From positions 62,001 through 126,000 of the forward strand of contig CALBCM010000042.1 of the NCBI GenBank assembly GCA_937927235.1: a DNA stretch of 64,000 bases, in the 5' to 3' direction. Origin of the DNA: an uncultured Johnsonella sp. (lineage in GTDB: Bacteria; Bacillota; Clostridia; Lachnospirales; Lachnospiraceae). Below are positions 9,392 to 18,604 of this stretch, one piece after another; position 1 is the stretch's first letter; each line of letters starts with the position of its first letter. The position numbers and the translations under genes are program-made. The notes under the pieces were generated by a model, which saw only the letters and a list, made by a program, of their open reading frames with translations, was not told where the DNA came from and did not search any database.

Positions 9392-10129
9392 CTATCTATC
9401 ATACTTATCTTTATATTCGTCTGTTACTTCATATACATCCCCTATCATAACCTCCCTTCCCTTTTCTAGCCACAGTGCCTTGTCGCAGATTTCCTGAACA
9501 GTATCCACTGAATGCGATACAAATAATAACGTGGTTCCCCTTGCCAGCATTTCTTTCATTCTCCTTTCACATTTTTTCTGAAATGCTATATCACCAACTG
9601 AAAGTACTTCATCACATATAAGTATATCAGGTCTTACAACAGTAGCAATTGCAAATCCAAGCCTGGCAGACATACCAGAACTGTAATTTTTAATAGGCAT
9701 ATCCAAGAAATCCTTTAATTCAGCAAAATCAACTATTTCATTAAAACGTTCAGCTATAAAATTTCTGCCATATCCAAGTACAGCGCCATTTAAAAAAATA
9801 TTTTCTCTTGCAGTTAATTCTCCATCAAAACCTGCACCAAGTTCAATAAGCGGTGCTATTATCCCATGAGTTGATACCGTTCCCTTATATGGTGCTATTA
9901 TCCCGCTTATAAGCTTAAGTAATGTGGATTTTCCTGAACCATTTACCCCTATAATCCCCCACGCTTCACCCTTTTTGACATGTAAGTTTATATCCTGAAG
10001 AGCAATAAACTCTTTAAACATCAGCTCTCTTTTTACAAATTTTACAAAATACTCCTTAAGGTTATCAATCCTTTCAGAAGCCATATTAAATCTTACTGTA
10101 GCATTATCAACATTTATAATATATTCCAT
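9392..10129 (-). CDS. wzt: polysaccharide ABC exporter, ATP-binding subunit (Wzt/TagH/RfbE type)
   Basis: A 245-residue ABC ATPase that powers export of lipid-linked polysaccharide or teichoic acid. Walker A is GVNGSGKSTLL near residues 62-72, the signature is YSSGMSARLGFA, Walker B is DILICDEVLSVGD, and the switch histidine is in LLFVSHSVD. The N-terminal ATVRFN and the ARENIFLNGAVLG segment are typical of the polysaccharide-export subfamily. It lacks the C-terminal carbohydrate-binding domain of the longer Wzt proteins, so substrate recognition may rest with the permease. It is separated by 9 bases from the permease gene upstream and is probably translated together with it. Confidence 0.93.
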   Translation of the reverse strand: MEYIINVDNATVRFNMASERIDNLKEYFVKFVKRELMFKEFIALQDINLHVKKGEAWGIIGVNGSGKSTLLKLISGIIAPYKGTVSTHGIIAPLIELGAGFDGELTARENIFLNGAVLGYGRNFIAERFNEIVDFAELKDFLDMPIKNYSSGMSARLGFAIATVVRPDILICDEVLSVGDIAFQKKCERRMKEMLARGTTLLFVSHSVDTVQEICDKALWLEKGREVMIGDVYEVTDEYKDKYDR

Positions 10130-10138
10130 ATCCTTACC

Positions 10139-10927
10139 TTAAATGTATAATATAAAATCATCTTTTATCTTCAAAAATACTAACGTGCCAAGCAGCATAG
10201 CAATTAATGCAGAGCCAATACCCGCAGTCATAATACCTGCACCTGGCATGCGACCATGCATCATTACATCTCTAAATTGTCCCACATAAAAATACAATGG
10301 ATTAAAATGTTTTATACCCCACTGTATGTTCTCAGGAAGCTGTTCCATAGGATAGAACAAAGGAGTCAAATACATCCATGCAGTGAGAAATGCACTATAA
10401 ATATACTGTATATCTCTAAAAAATACATTCACAGCTGATAAAAGTAAACCTATACCAAGACAAAAAACATAGAGCTGAATAAGTACTACAGGAAGCATTA
10501 AAATATAAAAAGAAAATTTTACCTTAACAACTATAAATACTATAAATAACGCTCCAAGTGAGAACAAAAGATTAACACAGCTGCTTGTAATTTTAGATAA
10601 AGTAAATACGTATTTAGGCACATATGTTTTTTTTAACAAGGCTGCGTTACCCGTTATTGAATATATCGCCTGATTAGTAGATTCAGATAAAAAGTTAAAG
10701 CATACCTGCCCCGTAATAACATATGCCGGATAGTTTTCTATGTTAAATCTAAACATCTGCTCAAATACTATAACCATAATTACCATAATCATAAGAGGAT
10801 TTAATACACTCCATAAATATCCAAGAAAGCTTCTCCTATATTTCAGCTTTATATCTTTTTGCACAAGCTGTGCTACAAGTTCTCTATATCTAAAAAGTGT
10901 TTTTATTCTAATATCAGTTTTATTCAT
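10139..10927 (-). CDS. wzm: polysaccharide ABC exporter, permease subunit (Wzm/TagG type)
   Basis: A 262-residue ABC-2 family membrane protein with about six hydrophobic segments. It starts with an amphipathic stretch and the family motif KLKYRRSFLGYLWSVLNPL (about residues 27-45), then ITGQVCFNFLSESTNQ and a C-terminal LTPLFYP. It partners the ATPase encoded 9 bases downstream. Its ATG overlaps the last 8 bases of the preceding gene and no strong ribosome binding site of its own is visible, so translational coupling is likely. An ABC exporter argues that this locus makes its polymer without a Wzx/Wzy system, at least within the visible part. Confidence 0.92.
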   Translation of the reverse strand: MNKTDIRIKTLFRYRELVAQLVQKDIKLKYRRSFLGYLWSVLNPLMIMVIMVIVFEQMFRFNIENYPAYVITGQVCFNFLSESTNQAIYSITGNAALLKKTYVPKYVFTLSKITSSCVNLLFSLGALFIVFIVVKVKFSFYILMLPVVLIQLYVFCLGIGLLLSAVNVFFRDIQYIYSAFLTAWMYLTPLFYPMEQLPENIQWGIKHFNPLYFYVGQFRDVMMHGRMPGAGIMTAGIGSALIAMLLGTLVFLKIKDDFILYI

Positions 10928-12200
10928 TACTTAAAACCCTTCTTTTTTCTTTACATGAAAATTTTTTCACTTTAATATATTCATATAAATATATATTTAG
11001 CCTATACCATAATTTCAAAGGATACTTTATATACGCCAATATCCCGTAGGCCCATAAAGGTTCATCAATTTTATACTTACCTCTATGCAGCATCCTATTC
11101 ACAATTCTATAAACAAACATATTATTTTTTAATTTATTCAGTTCATTTATATCTATAACTTTTAAACTGTATCCGTCTGAAATATCATCACAAAAATTGA
11201 AATTTCCAAATGCATCTGCCTCTTCTGCAGTCGGGAATGACATCATCCTTTTTAGTAGCCTATATGACAACTTTAAAGATTTATTCTTATTAAATGCTAT
11301 ATCATCAATCTCTTTTTCTTCCACATAATCTAATATACCTTCTAATTGAAGCCTTATAATACTATCAGACATATTAGCATTTAAATTTTCCTTAAGCATC
11401 GGTACATATTTACCTTTATTCATTTCATATCCTCTTGTCATACCATGAGGTGCAGATAAAATACATTCAAAAAGCTTATTTTCAAAAAATATCTTATGTT
11501 TTATATTATTAAAAGCACTGAAATAGTAGGTAAGATAGATACCATCTTTTTTTTCCTTAGGAGCATTATACATGCCAAAATACATTCCATATATCTTACC
11601 TTGGTAGCCTGCTTTTCCCAATAGTTGTCTTAAAGACCTCTGCATACTGCCAGACCATCCGCTGTCAACTATTACTACTTGCTCATCATCAAAAAGTCCC
11701 TCCTGTTTGAGATAGCCTATAGTAGCATCATAAGCATATTTTGATTTTTTTAACATCAAATCCTTATAATACACGCTTTTTCTTATTTTAGCAACAATAA
11801 TCTTATATTCATTTGCAGATACAATCTCTTCTTTGTTCTCGATACCTACTTCCTGACATACCATATCTATTTCATAATCGCTAAGCTCAATTCTTTTAAG
11901 TAGAGTATAAGCTGACATATGGTATCCAAAAAGTAGTAAAAGATCATATGCTTCATCACCTATAAAAAAATAGGTGGGCATTCTTAAAGACATTCTTGAG
12001 CAATAAAGATATTTACATTCAATATTTAGACTCCTCTTTTTACAGATCTTTTTTGTTATGTTTCTTAAAATATACCCATCTCTTGCTAAAAAATATATTT
12101 TATTAAACTTTCTTTTTACCGCTTCATTCAGTATCCATGAAACATATTCATAAATTACAGGACCAGTAAATCTATATCCATAGTTTCTATAATCAAACAT
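10920..12200 (-). CDS. stand-alone 'ARD' domain protein, homologous to C-terminal part of the HAD protein at 3006-5729
   Basis: A 426-residue protein with no signal peptide or membrane segment. Its landmarks repeat, in order, those of the C-terminal half of the 907-residue HAD protein: FLARDGY, SRMSL, VIVDSGWSGSMQ, then ECILSAPHGMTRGYE with KGKYVPML. The HAD and GT-A parts are missing. The shared charged motif ARD-(A/G)-Y and the conserved D-x-G-x-S could be catalytic or ligand-binding, but I cannot name a reaction. The gene starts 6 bases after the GT2 gene and overlaps the permease gene by 8 bases, so it is made together with the exporter. The last 40 residues are basic (KVKKFSCKEKRR). Confidence 0.75.
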   Translation of the reverse strand: MFDYRNYGYRFTGPVIYEYVSWILNEAVKRKFNKIYFLARDGYILRNITKKICKKRSLNIECKYLYCSRMSLRMPTYFFIGDEAYDLLLLFGYHMSAYTLLKRIELSDYEIDMVCQEVGIENKEEIVSANEYKIIVAKIRKSVYYKDLMLKKSKYAYDATIGYLKQEGLFDDEQVVIVDSGWSGSMQRSLRQLLGKAGYQGKIYGMYFGMYNAPKEKKDGIYLTYYFSAFNNIKHKIFFENKLFECILSAPHGMTRGYEMNKGKYVPMLKENLNANMSDSIIRLQLEGILDYVEEKEIDDIAFNKNKSLKLSYRLLKRMMSFPTAEEADAFGNFNFCDDISDGYSLKVIDINELNKLKNNMFVYRIVNRMLHRGKYKIDEPLWAYGILAYIKYPLKLWYRLNIYLYEYIKVKKFSCKEKRRVLSNE

Positions 12201-12206
12201 CTATTT

Positions 12207-13130
12207 CTATTTCCCATCCCAGCTTGGATTATATATGCTGTCTAAACCTAATTGCTTTTTTCGTGACATTAATATGGCTCTCACTGTCATCTTATAAAGC
12301 AATAAATTTCTATAATTTTTTATAAGATAGTAACCTTCATACAACCATGCCTGTAATCTGCCATAATGAAGTCTATAACTATAAAGTTTATTTCTTATAG
12401 TATAAAATTTTTTCCACGATACCTTATCATTACAAGCTTCAATATTTATTTTAATTTCAGCATCATCGGTATCATGTATAACTTTTGCAGCAGGGATGCA
12501 TATTATCTCACCTGTTTTTTTCAACCTTATACTATGCTCACTGTCATCATAAGCTATAAAAAAGTCTTTTCGTACATTCCCTGCTTTAATTAATGCTTCT
12601 TTTTTTATCATACTGCCTACGTATGATAAAAAATCAATTTCAAATTCTTTATTATATTCAGCTGCTGGTATTCTTTCTTCCATAATAACGCCAAATCTTC
12701 TTTTAGTCCTTCGCCTATGCCATGTATCAACGCTGCCTGAATACAGCACAGAACTGCATACAGCTGATATTTTTTTTATATCTGAAATTTTAATATAGTC
12801 TTTTATTGTATTAAAACAATTTTCATCAGGATAGGCATCATCATCAGCAACCCATATCCAATCAATATCAGCCTCAAGCATTTTTTTAAAGCCGTAGTAA
12901 AAGCCTCCACTTCCACCGAAATTCTCTTTTAATGTATAAACCTGTTTGTAGAAGCCCTCATCTTTGCCTTTCCATATTTTCAATAAATCCGAGGTGTCTT
13001 TCTTACTATTATTGTCAACCACCATAACTAATTTGGGCTTACAGGTTTGTTTACTATATGATAGCAAAGCCTGTTTTAGTTTTTCAGGTCTATTATAAGT
13101 AACAATTAATACACCTATACTGCAACACAT
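12207..13130 (-). CDS. GT2 glycosyltransferase (galactofuranosyl/rhamnosyltransferase type)
   Basis: A 307-residue GT-A glycosyltransferase. The N-terminus GVLIVTYNRPEKLKQAL and VVDNNSKKDT form the nucleotide-binding half, WIWVADDDAYP is the DxD metal site, and FLSYVGSMIKKEAL with IAYDDSEHSIRLKKTG is the acceptor-side ED-like motif. This arrangement is usual in GlfT-like and rhamnosyltransferase proteins of O-antigen-type loci. AGGAG stands 7 bases before the ATG. It lies 3 bases downstream of another GT2 gene. Donor sugar unknown. Confidence 0.88.
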   Translation of the reverse strand: MCCSIGVLIVTYNRPEKLKQALLSYSKQTCKPKLVMVVDNNSKKDTSDLLKIWKGKDEGFYKQVYTLKENFGGSGGFYYGFKKMLEADIDWIWVADDDAYPDENCFNTIKDYIKISDIKKISAVCSSVLYSGSVDTWHRRRTKRRFGVIMEERIPAAEYNKEFEIDFLSYVGSMIKKEALIKAGNVRKDFFIAYDDSEHSIRLKKTGEIICIPAAKVIHDTDDAEIKINIEACNDKVSWKKFYTIRNKLYSYRLHYGRLQAWLYEGYYLIKNYRNLLLYKMTVRAILMSRKKQLGLDSIYNPSWDGK

Positions 13131-13133
13131 CTA

Positions 13134-14081
13134 TTATCTCCTATTAATCAATGCATAAATATCACCAATGATAGACTGCAAAGATATAAACTTAAAATTT
13201 ATTATTTCAAAAATACTCAACTTTAATATTTTTTTTGCTTTAATTAATTCAAGTCTTTTCCTTTGAAATAATAGTGTTTGATTTATTGTCCTTTTGTCTA
13301 TATTGCTATTTTCATTAACACTGTTCACATTTTCTATAAGGCCCTTTATAGTATTTATACGTTGTATATAAATATTATCTTTTTTTTGCATTGACAATAT
13401 ACCAGCAGAATTTTCACTATGCTGCCTATAATGTACTAATTTTGCTTTATGAAAATACATACCTTCATTTAAAGCAGCAAAAAAATTTATTGCCCAGTCA
13501 TGAGCCGGCTTATATTCCCAGTTTATAATATTACTACCTATCATATCGTTCCATAATTTTTTTTTAAATACCATTGCCATACCAGGATACTTGGGATGTT
13601 TTATAAATGTACTTAATCGAATCTGTTTGATAGAATAAGATTTTTTAAACATATTTATTAGCTTAATACAGCCTGCCACTTTAATTATATTATCATTTTC
13701 ATCAATTAATTCATATCCTGTAGAAAGTGCGAGTATAGATGAATTCACTGCCAAAATATCTATACAAATTTTTATTTTATCTTTATTCCATATATCATCC
13801 TGGTCCGACAGAAAAATATAGTCTCCTTTTGAAAGCTCTATAGCCTTTTTGAAATTAAGTGCATATCCAAGTCTTTTTTCATTATTAAAGATTTGAATAT
13901 GCACTTTTTTATTTTCTGCCTCTTTTTTTAAATATTCATTTAAGATTTCAGTTGTTTTATCATTTGAGCAATCATTACATATAATAACTTCATCCGGTAG
14001 AACCGTCTGTTTTAAAATAGAATCAAGTTGCTTCTCAATATATTTTTCACCATTATAGACAGCCATAGCTACTGAAATCAT
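13134..14081 (-). CDS. GT2 glycosyltransferase (rhamnosyltransferase-like)
   Basis: A 315-residue GT-A glycosyltransferase: ISVAMAVYNGEKYIEKQLDSI, then IICNDCSNDKT, KGDYIFLSDQDDIW (DxD) and KPAHDWAINFFAALNEG near residue 195. This matches the family of rhamnosyl- and other deoxysugar transferases in capsule loci. It is the first gene of the polysaccharide cluster in transcription order. Only 27 bases separate it from the upstream lipoprotein gene and no terminator is visible there, so the operon may be read through from that gene or from a promoter inside it. Confidence 0.88.
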   Translation of the reverse strand: MISVAMAVYNGEKYIEKQLDSILKQTVLPDEVIICNDCSNDKTTEILNEYLKKEAENKKVHIQIFNNEKRLGYALNFKKAIELSKGDYIFLSDQDDIWNKDKIKICIDILAVNSSILALSTGYELIDENDNIIKVAGCIKLINMFKKSYSIKQIRLSTFIKHPKYPGMAMVFKKKLWNDMIGSNIINWEYKPAHDWAINFFAALNEGMYFHKAKLVHYRQHSENSAGILSMQKKDNIYIQRINTIKGLIENVNSVNENSNIDKRTINQTLLFQRKRLELIKAKKILKLSIFEIINFKFISLQSIIGDIYALINRR

Positions 14082-14108
14082 TTTCTCTTTTTCTCCACAT
14101 TTTTTAAT

Positions 14109-15341
14109 CTACTTATAAGTATACCTTCCTCCCTCCAAATGTACAAGCCCTACCTCATGGTTTGACTCTCCCGCTTCATCAAACTCTATATTGCCGGTGC
14201 TGCCTTCAAACTTAATCCTATGCATAGCATTCACCAGTGCCTCGTTATCTATGCTGCCTGCTTCCTGAGCCGCTTCCTTCACCGCATATACCGCATCATA
14301 AGCTGCTGCTGCGATTCGACCGGCATTGGTTTTATACTTTTTTTCATATCCTGAGGTAAATTTAGCAGCCCTTTCTCCGCCTGTTTCAGATAAAAAGTCG
14401 GTAGTGAATGCTGCTCCGTCAAGCACCGCACTGTCTGATACCTTCTCAGTCACAAACTCCATGCCGTCCGCTCCGATAAAATCCGAATCATTATCGGTAT
14501 TTCTCGCATACTCTATTAAAGCTGCCCCCTCATTGTTATACCCGAAATATACTATAAGGCTTTCTTCGGTATCGTTAAAGCTCATAAACTGTGCGGCAAA
14601 ATCAATATCGCCTTTAACATAGGTTTCGTCCGCCACTACTATACCGCCCATTTCCTTGTCACCAAGTGCTTTTTTAAAAGCTTCATATACCGCTTTTGAA
14701 TATTCATCTTCCTCATTATGAAAAAGAACTATTTGCTGATAGCCTTCATTAATGACGTATTCTGCCATTTTTTGTCCCTGTGCCTCGTCTGTAAAACCTA
14801 TTCTGAATACATTAGGCTCTGAGGTGACACCTGCTGAGGTGGCAGAGGGACTTATCTGGAGCAGGTAATCATCTTTTGAATAGTCTGATACTGCCATTGA
14901 AGAAGCACTTGTTATTCCTCCTATAAGAGCCTTGGCACCGTCAACCTTAAGTGCGGTATAAGAAGTTACTGCCTTTTGCTCATCGCCCTCATCATCCTTA
15001 AAATCAAGCTCAAGCTTATAGCTCTTATCTCCGACCTGCACTCCTCCGGCAGCGTTTATTTCGTCCACTGCATACTCTGCTCCCTGCTTTGCAGCAATGC
15101 CGTAGGAGGATAAATCTCCGGTCAGAGGCGCTATTCCTCCTATCACCAAAGTATCCGCTTCTTTATTGGGTGCCTCCGTTTTAGCCTCATCCTTATTCGA
15201 TTTTTTTTCATTTCCTGATACTGCAGCACTTTCGCTGCTGTTATTTCCCTTCGCCGTCTTATTTGAATTTGAACACGCCGCCAGTGCAAATGTAGATAAT
15301 ATGGATACTGCCGCTAAAGTAAATCCAAATATTTTTTTCAT
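14109..15341 (-). CDS. ABC transporter substrate-binding lipoprotein, LivJ/LivK family
   Basis: A 410-residue extracellular lipoprotein of the Peripla_BP_6 (branched-chain amino acid or related ligand) type. The signal peptide is MKKIFGFTLAAVSILSTFAL with lipobox LAAC, lipidated cysteine at residue 23. A low-complexity S/N/K/E linker follows to about residue 62, then the family start VIGGIAPLTGDLSSYG and QGAEYAVDEINAAGG. ITSASSMAVSDYS and AAAAYDAVYAVKEAA are also typical. AAAGGAGAG precedes the ATG by 5 bases. No permease or ATPase genes accompany it here, so the partner transporter must be elsewhere or it is a stand-alone receptor. Ligand not readable. Confidence 0.92.
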   Translation of the reverse strand: MKKIFGFTLAAVSILSTFALAACSNSNKTAKGNNSSESAAVSGNEKKSNKDEAKTEAPNKEADTLVIGGIAPLTGDLSSYGIAAKQGAEYAVDEINAAGGVQVGDKSYKLELDFKDDEGDEQKAVTSYTALKVDGAKALIGGITSASSMAVSDYSKDDYLLQISPSATSAGVTSEPNVFRIGFTDEAQGQKMAEYVINEGYQQIVLFHNEEDEYSKAVYEAFKKALGDKEMGGIVVADETYVKGDIDFAAQFMSFNDTEESLIVYFGYNNEGAALIEYARNTDNDSDFIGADGMEFVTEKVSDSAVLDGAAFTTDFLSETGGERAAKFTSGYEKKYKTNAGRIAAAAYDAVYAVKEAAQEAGSIDNEALVNAMHRIKFEGSTGNIEFDEAGESNHEVGLVHLEGGRYTYK

Positions 15342-15377
15342 AATCTCTCCTTTTACTTTTGTCTTTTAACAGAGTCT

Positions 15378-15404
15378 ATTATAACTTATATAAGGCTTAT
15401 AAGT
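15378..15404 (-). promoter_or_regulatory. candidate -10 box with adjacent inverted repeat upstream of the lipoprotein gene
   Basis: Reading the minus strand, a TATAAT lies at 15383-15378, about 40 bases before the lipoprotein start. Directly upstream is a perfect 7-7-7 inverted repeat, ACTTATA (15384-15390), seven bases, TATAAGT (15398-15404). No good -35 hexamer is visible, and the repeat occupies the spacer/-35 region. It could be an operator for a repressor or activator, but in AT-rich DNA such a repeat can arise by chance. Confidence 0.35.
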
Positions 15405-15473
15405 ATTAATTATACTTTAATATAGGCATAAATTATTATAAAAGGTATTAATACTTACTTAATAATTACAATA

Positions 15474-16478
15474 CTAAAACGCCAATTCTCTGTTCTCGGC
15501 TATCTTATCTCTCAGCATGAGGCTGTCCACCGCAGTTTTAGGGTCCTTCCCCTCAAAAAGTACCGCATTTACTTCATTTACTATAGGCATGTCAACTCCA
15601 TGCTTTAAAGACAGAGCTTTAGCTGCTTTGGCTGAGTAGACTCCTTCAACCACCATCTTGACTTCGTCCATCGCCTCCTGCATGCTGTAGCCCCTGCCTA
15701 TAAGTATGCCTGCCCGCCTGTTTCTGCTGTGCATGCTTGCACAGGTTACTATTAAATCGCCTATGCCGGAAAGTCCGTAAAATGACTGAAAATTCCCTCC
15801 CATTTTTACTCCGAGTCTTGAAATTTCCGCTATTCCTCTGGTGATCAACGCGGCTTTTGTATTATCGCCATAGCCTAAACCGTCCGCTATACCTGCGGCA
15901 AGTGCTATTACATTTTTAAGTGCTCCGCCTATTTCAATGCCCGTTATATCGGATGAGGTATAAACTCTAAATACAGGATTCATAAAAGTATTTTGTATAA
16001 GCTCTGCCGTCTTTATATCCCCTGCCCCTGCCACACAGGTAGTAGGAAGCTGTTTTGATACCTCCTCCGCATGGCTGGGACCGGAAAGCACAGCAATATT
16101 GGCTCCGGGTATCTCCTGAGCTATCTGCTCCGTAAGAGTGAGATTGCTTCCCTCCTCTATTCCCTTTGCCACATTTACTATGATTTGGTTGCTTTTATAG
16201 TATTGCTTCATCAGCCTGGCGGTATTTCTGGTATAAATTGAGGGTACTGCAAGTACAAGTATTTTAGCCCCCTCCATCGCTTCCCTGATGTCATCAGTAA
16301 ATCTTATGCTCTTAGAAATTATAAGCTCCGGCAGATTGGCATGCCTGTAGGTCTTTTTTAACTCTTCTATTTGAGGCTTTAAAGCCGACCATATCACCAC
16401 ATCATGCCCATTTCCGTCCAGCAGGATCCCCAGTGAGGTTCCCCAGGTCCCTGCTCCTATAATCGCTGTTTTCAGCAT
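15474..16478 (-). CDS. gpsA: NAD(P)-dependent glycerol-3-phosphate dehydrogenase
   Basis: Makes sn-glycerol 3-phosphate from dihydroxyacetone phosphate for phospholipid synthesis, in the cytosol. The 334-residue protein starts MLKTAIIGAGTWGTSLG with the GxGxxG dinucleotide loop; VLSGPSHAEEV, GIEIGGALKNVIALAAG (catalytic lysine) and LSGIGDLIVTC are family hallmarks. I chose the ATG at 16478, since GGAGG lies 7 bases upstream; an ATG 15 bases further upstream overlaps that ribosome binding site and is unlikely to be used. plsY, the next enzyme of the pathway, lies immediately upstream in the same operon. Confidence 0.97.
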   Translation of the reverse strand: MLKTAIIGAGTWGTSLGILLDGNGHDVVIWSALKPQIEELKKTYRHANLPELIISKSIRFTDDIREAMEGAKILVLAVPSIYTRNTARLMKQYYKSNQIIVNVAKGIEEGSNLTLTEQIAQEIPGANIAVLSGPSHAEEVSKQLPTTCVAGAGDIKTAELIQNTFMNPVFRVYTSSDITGIEIGGALKNVIALAAGIADGLGYGDNTKAALITRGIAEISRLGVKMGGNFQSFYGLSGIGDLIVTCASMHSRNRRAGILIGRGYSMQEAMDEVKMVVEGVYSAKAAKALSLKHGVDMPIVNEVNAVLFEGKDPKTAVDSLMLRDKIAENRELAF

Positions 16479-16518
16479 ACTTATTACCTCCATATTATCT
16501 GGTACTTTCTGATTTTAA

Positions 16519-17166
16519 CTACTTTTTGAATGACAGTTTATTTTCATTGCCCTGTATGAGCCTGATTATATTTTCCTTATGTCTGTAAATTGACAGTAAT
16601 CCTATTATAAGGCTCAGCAGGCGAAATTCGGTTAAAGCCCGTGCCGGCATCCACATAAACCATTTATATGACAGTATAAAGCACATAATCACAAAGGTAA
16701 GCATTACAAGCATTGAAGCCAGTGAAACAAATCTTGTCTTTACTACTGTAAGCAAAAAAACTATCAGGCAGGCAAGCATTATGCGCAAATCAAGTGCTGT
16801 AAGCACTCCGGCAGTTGAAGCCACTCCCTTTCCGCCTTTAAAGTTGAGATAGAAGGGATAATTATGCCCAAGAATTACTCCCAGTCCCATATAAAGTGTA
16901 TAAAGATACTTATATCCGTACTGGTATCTGAAAATATGCAGTACTAACATACAGGGTATAAAGGATTTTAAAAAATCACCTAAAAATACTATAAAGCCTG
17001 CCTTGGCTCCCATCACTCTAAATGCATTGGTAGTGCCGGCATTGCCGCTCCCATAATCTCTTATATCCATTTTTTTAGTTTTTCCGAATATATATCCAGT
17101 CTGTATAAGACCGAGTCCATAGCCTAAAAGAAGTAAGATTGCTTTGATTATACCACGAATTATCAT
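16519..17166 (-). CDS. plsY: glycerol-3-phosphate acyltransferase
   Basis: A 215-residue membrane enzyme that transfers acyl groups from acyl-phosphate to glycerol 3-phosphate, the first step of phosphatidic acid synthesis in Gram-positives. The family motifs are present: GSGNAGTTNAFRVMG (motif 1, about residues 40-54), GHNYPFYLNFKGGKGVASTAG (motif 2), and five to six hydrophobic segments. Its product pathway matches gpsA, which begins 40 bases downstream. GAAAGG stands before the start. Confidence 0.96.
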   Translation of the reverse strand: MIIRGIIKAILLLLGYGLGLIQTGYIFGKTKKMDIRDYGSGNAGTTNAFRVMGAKAGFIVFLGDFLKSFIPCMLVLHIFRYQYGYKYLYTLYMGLGVILGHNYPFYLNFKGGKGVASTAGVLTALDLRIMLACLIVFLLTVVKTRFVSLASMLVMLTFVIMCFILSYKWFMWMPARALTEFRLLSLIIGLLSIYRHKENIIRLIQGNENKLSFKK

Positions 17167-17240
17167 AAATTTGAGCCTTTCTTTTAAGAATAATAGAAAT
17201 AAAATCTTTATTTTTCTTGTTTTAATTTAATTCCCCTTTA

Positions 17241-18566
17241 TTAATTTTCGTTCCTTTCTCTGATGATAAATTTTAGAGGCACTCCCCTAAAGCCAAAGGC
17301 TTCTCTTATCTTGTTTTCAAGGTATCTCACATAGGAAAAATGCATAAGCTCCTTATTGTTTACAAATACCACAAAGGTAGGCGGCTTTACCGCTGCCTGC
17401 GTAGTATAAAAGATTTTAAGCCTTTTGTCCTTGTCGGAGGGAGGCTGCTGAAGGACCGTAGCCTCGGTAATTATTTCATTTAACACTCCGGTCTGTATTC
17501 TCAAGGCATGGTTTTCAATTACCATATCTATCAAGTCAAAAAGCTTATAAAGTCTTTGGTTTGTAAGTGCTGAAATAAATATATATTCGGCGTAGGGTAT
17601 AAAGGACAGCACTCTTTTAATATCGTCAAGGTACTTATTCATGGTGCTGTTGTCCTTGCTGATAAGGTCCCATTTATTGACTGCCACTATAATTCCCTTG
17701 CCTCTTTCATGTGCTATTCCGGCGATTTTGGCATCCTGTTCACTTACTCCCTCACAGGCATCTATTACAAGCACCGTTATATCCGCTCTTTCAACTGCTG
17801 TTACAGCTCTTATTATGCTGTATCTTTCCAAATCCTCCTTAATTTTGTTTTTTCTTCTTATTCCGGCGGTGTCTATGAAAACATATTCTTTTTTATTATG
17901 TGATATTACCGTGTCTATAGCATCTCTGGTAGTGCCTGCCATGGCTGATACTATCACTCTGTTGCTCCCTATAAGCTTGTTGATTATTGAAGACTTGCCT
18001 ACATTCGGCTTGCCTATTACAGCGACCTTAGGTCTGTCATCCTCCTCAGCCTCCGCCATTATTTTTTTATCAAAGTGCGAGCTTACAATATCAAGCAAAT
18101 CTCCGATCCCCAGCTTTGAAGAAGCGGAGATGGGTACCGGTTCCCCTATGCCCATATTGTAAAATTCGTAGACATCATTTCCGAATTTCTGCAGGCTGTC
18201 AACCTTATTTACTGTGAGCACTACGGTTTTTCTTGATTTTCTAAGCATATCCGCCACTTTTAAATCGGCATCTACAAGCCCCTGCCTTACATCCGTTAAA
18301 AATATTATTACATCGGCGGTATCTATCGCAATTTGTGCCTGCTCCCTCATCTGTGAAAGTATTATGTCAGAGCTTTCAGGCTCTATACCGCCCGTATCTA
18401 TCAGGGTAAAATTCATGTCAAGCCAGGTACAGTCAGCGTAGATTCTGTCTCTTGTGACTCCGGGAGTATCCTTGACTATTGATATAGTATTTCCTGCTAT
18501 GACATTAAAAAGTGTCGATTTACCTACATTAGGCCTTCCTATAATTGCCACTACCGGCTTGCTCAT
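17241..18566 (-). CDS. der: ribosome assembly GTPase Der (EngA)
   Basis: A 441-residue protein with two tandem GTPase domains and a KH-like C-terminus, acting in 50S subunit assembly. Domain 1 has GRPNVGKSTLFN (residues 8-19), DTPGVTRDR, DTGG and NKVD; domain 2 has GKPNVGKSSIIN near 185, GTTRDAID, DTAG and NKWD. The C-terminal PPTFVVFVN..YLENKIREAFGFRGVP is the KH-like domain. Full length for the family. It is followed by plsY/gpsA and preceded by the DUF512 gene, a common order in Clostridia. Confidence 0.98.
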   Translation of the reverse strand: MSKPVVAIIGRPNVGKSTLFNVIAGNTISIVKDTPGVTRDRIYADCTWLDMNFTLIDTGGIEPESSDIILSQMREQAQIAIDTADVIIFLTDVRQGLVDADLKVADMLRKSRKTVVLTVNKVDSLQKFGNDVYEFYNMGIGEPVPISASSKLGIGDLLDIVSSHFDKKIMAEAEEDDRPKVAVIGKPNVGKSSIINKLIGSNRVIVSAMAGTTRDAIDTVISHNKKEYVFIDTAGIRRKNKIKEDLERYSIIRAVTAVERADITVLVIDACEGVSEQDAKIAGIAHERGKGIIVAVNKWDLISKDNSTMNKYLDDIKRVLSFIPYAEYIFISALTNQRLYKLFDLIDMVIENHALRIQTGVLNEIITEATVLQQPPSDKDKRLKIFYTTQAAVKPPTFVVFVNNKELMHFSYVRYLENKIREAFGFRGVPLKFIIRERNEN

Positions 18567-18604
18567 TATTTGTTTACCTGAACCTTTCCTTTTATTTACA
18601 ACCT

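Noticed and set aside
17641..18162. A 173-residue plus-strand ORF opposite der
   Set aside because: Shadow of the der coding sequence; hydrophobic composition is a by-product of the complementary strand.
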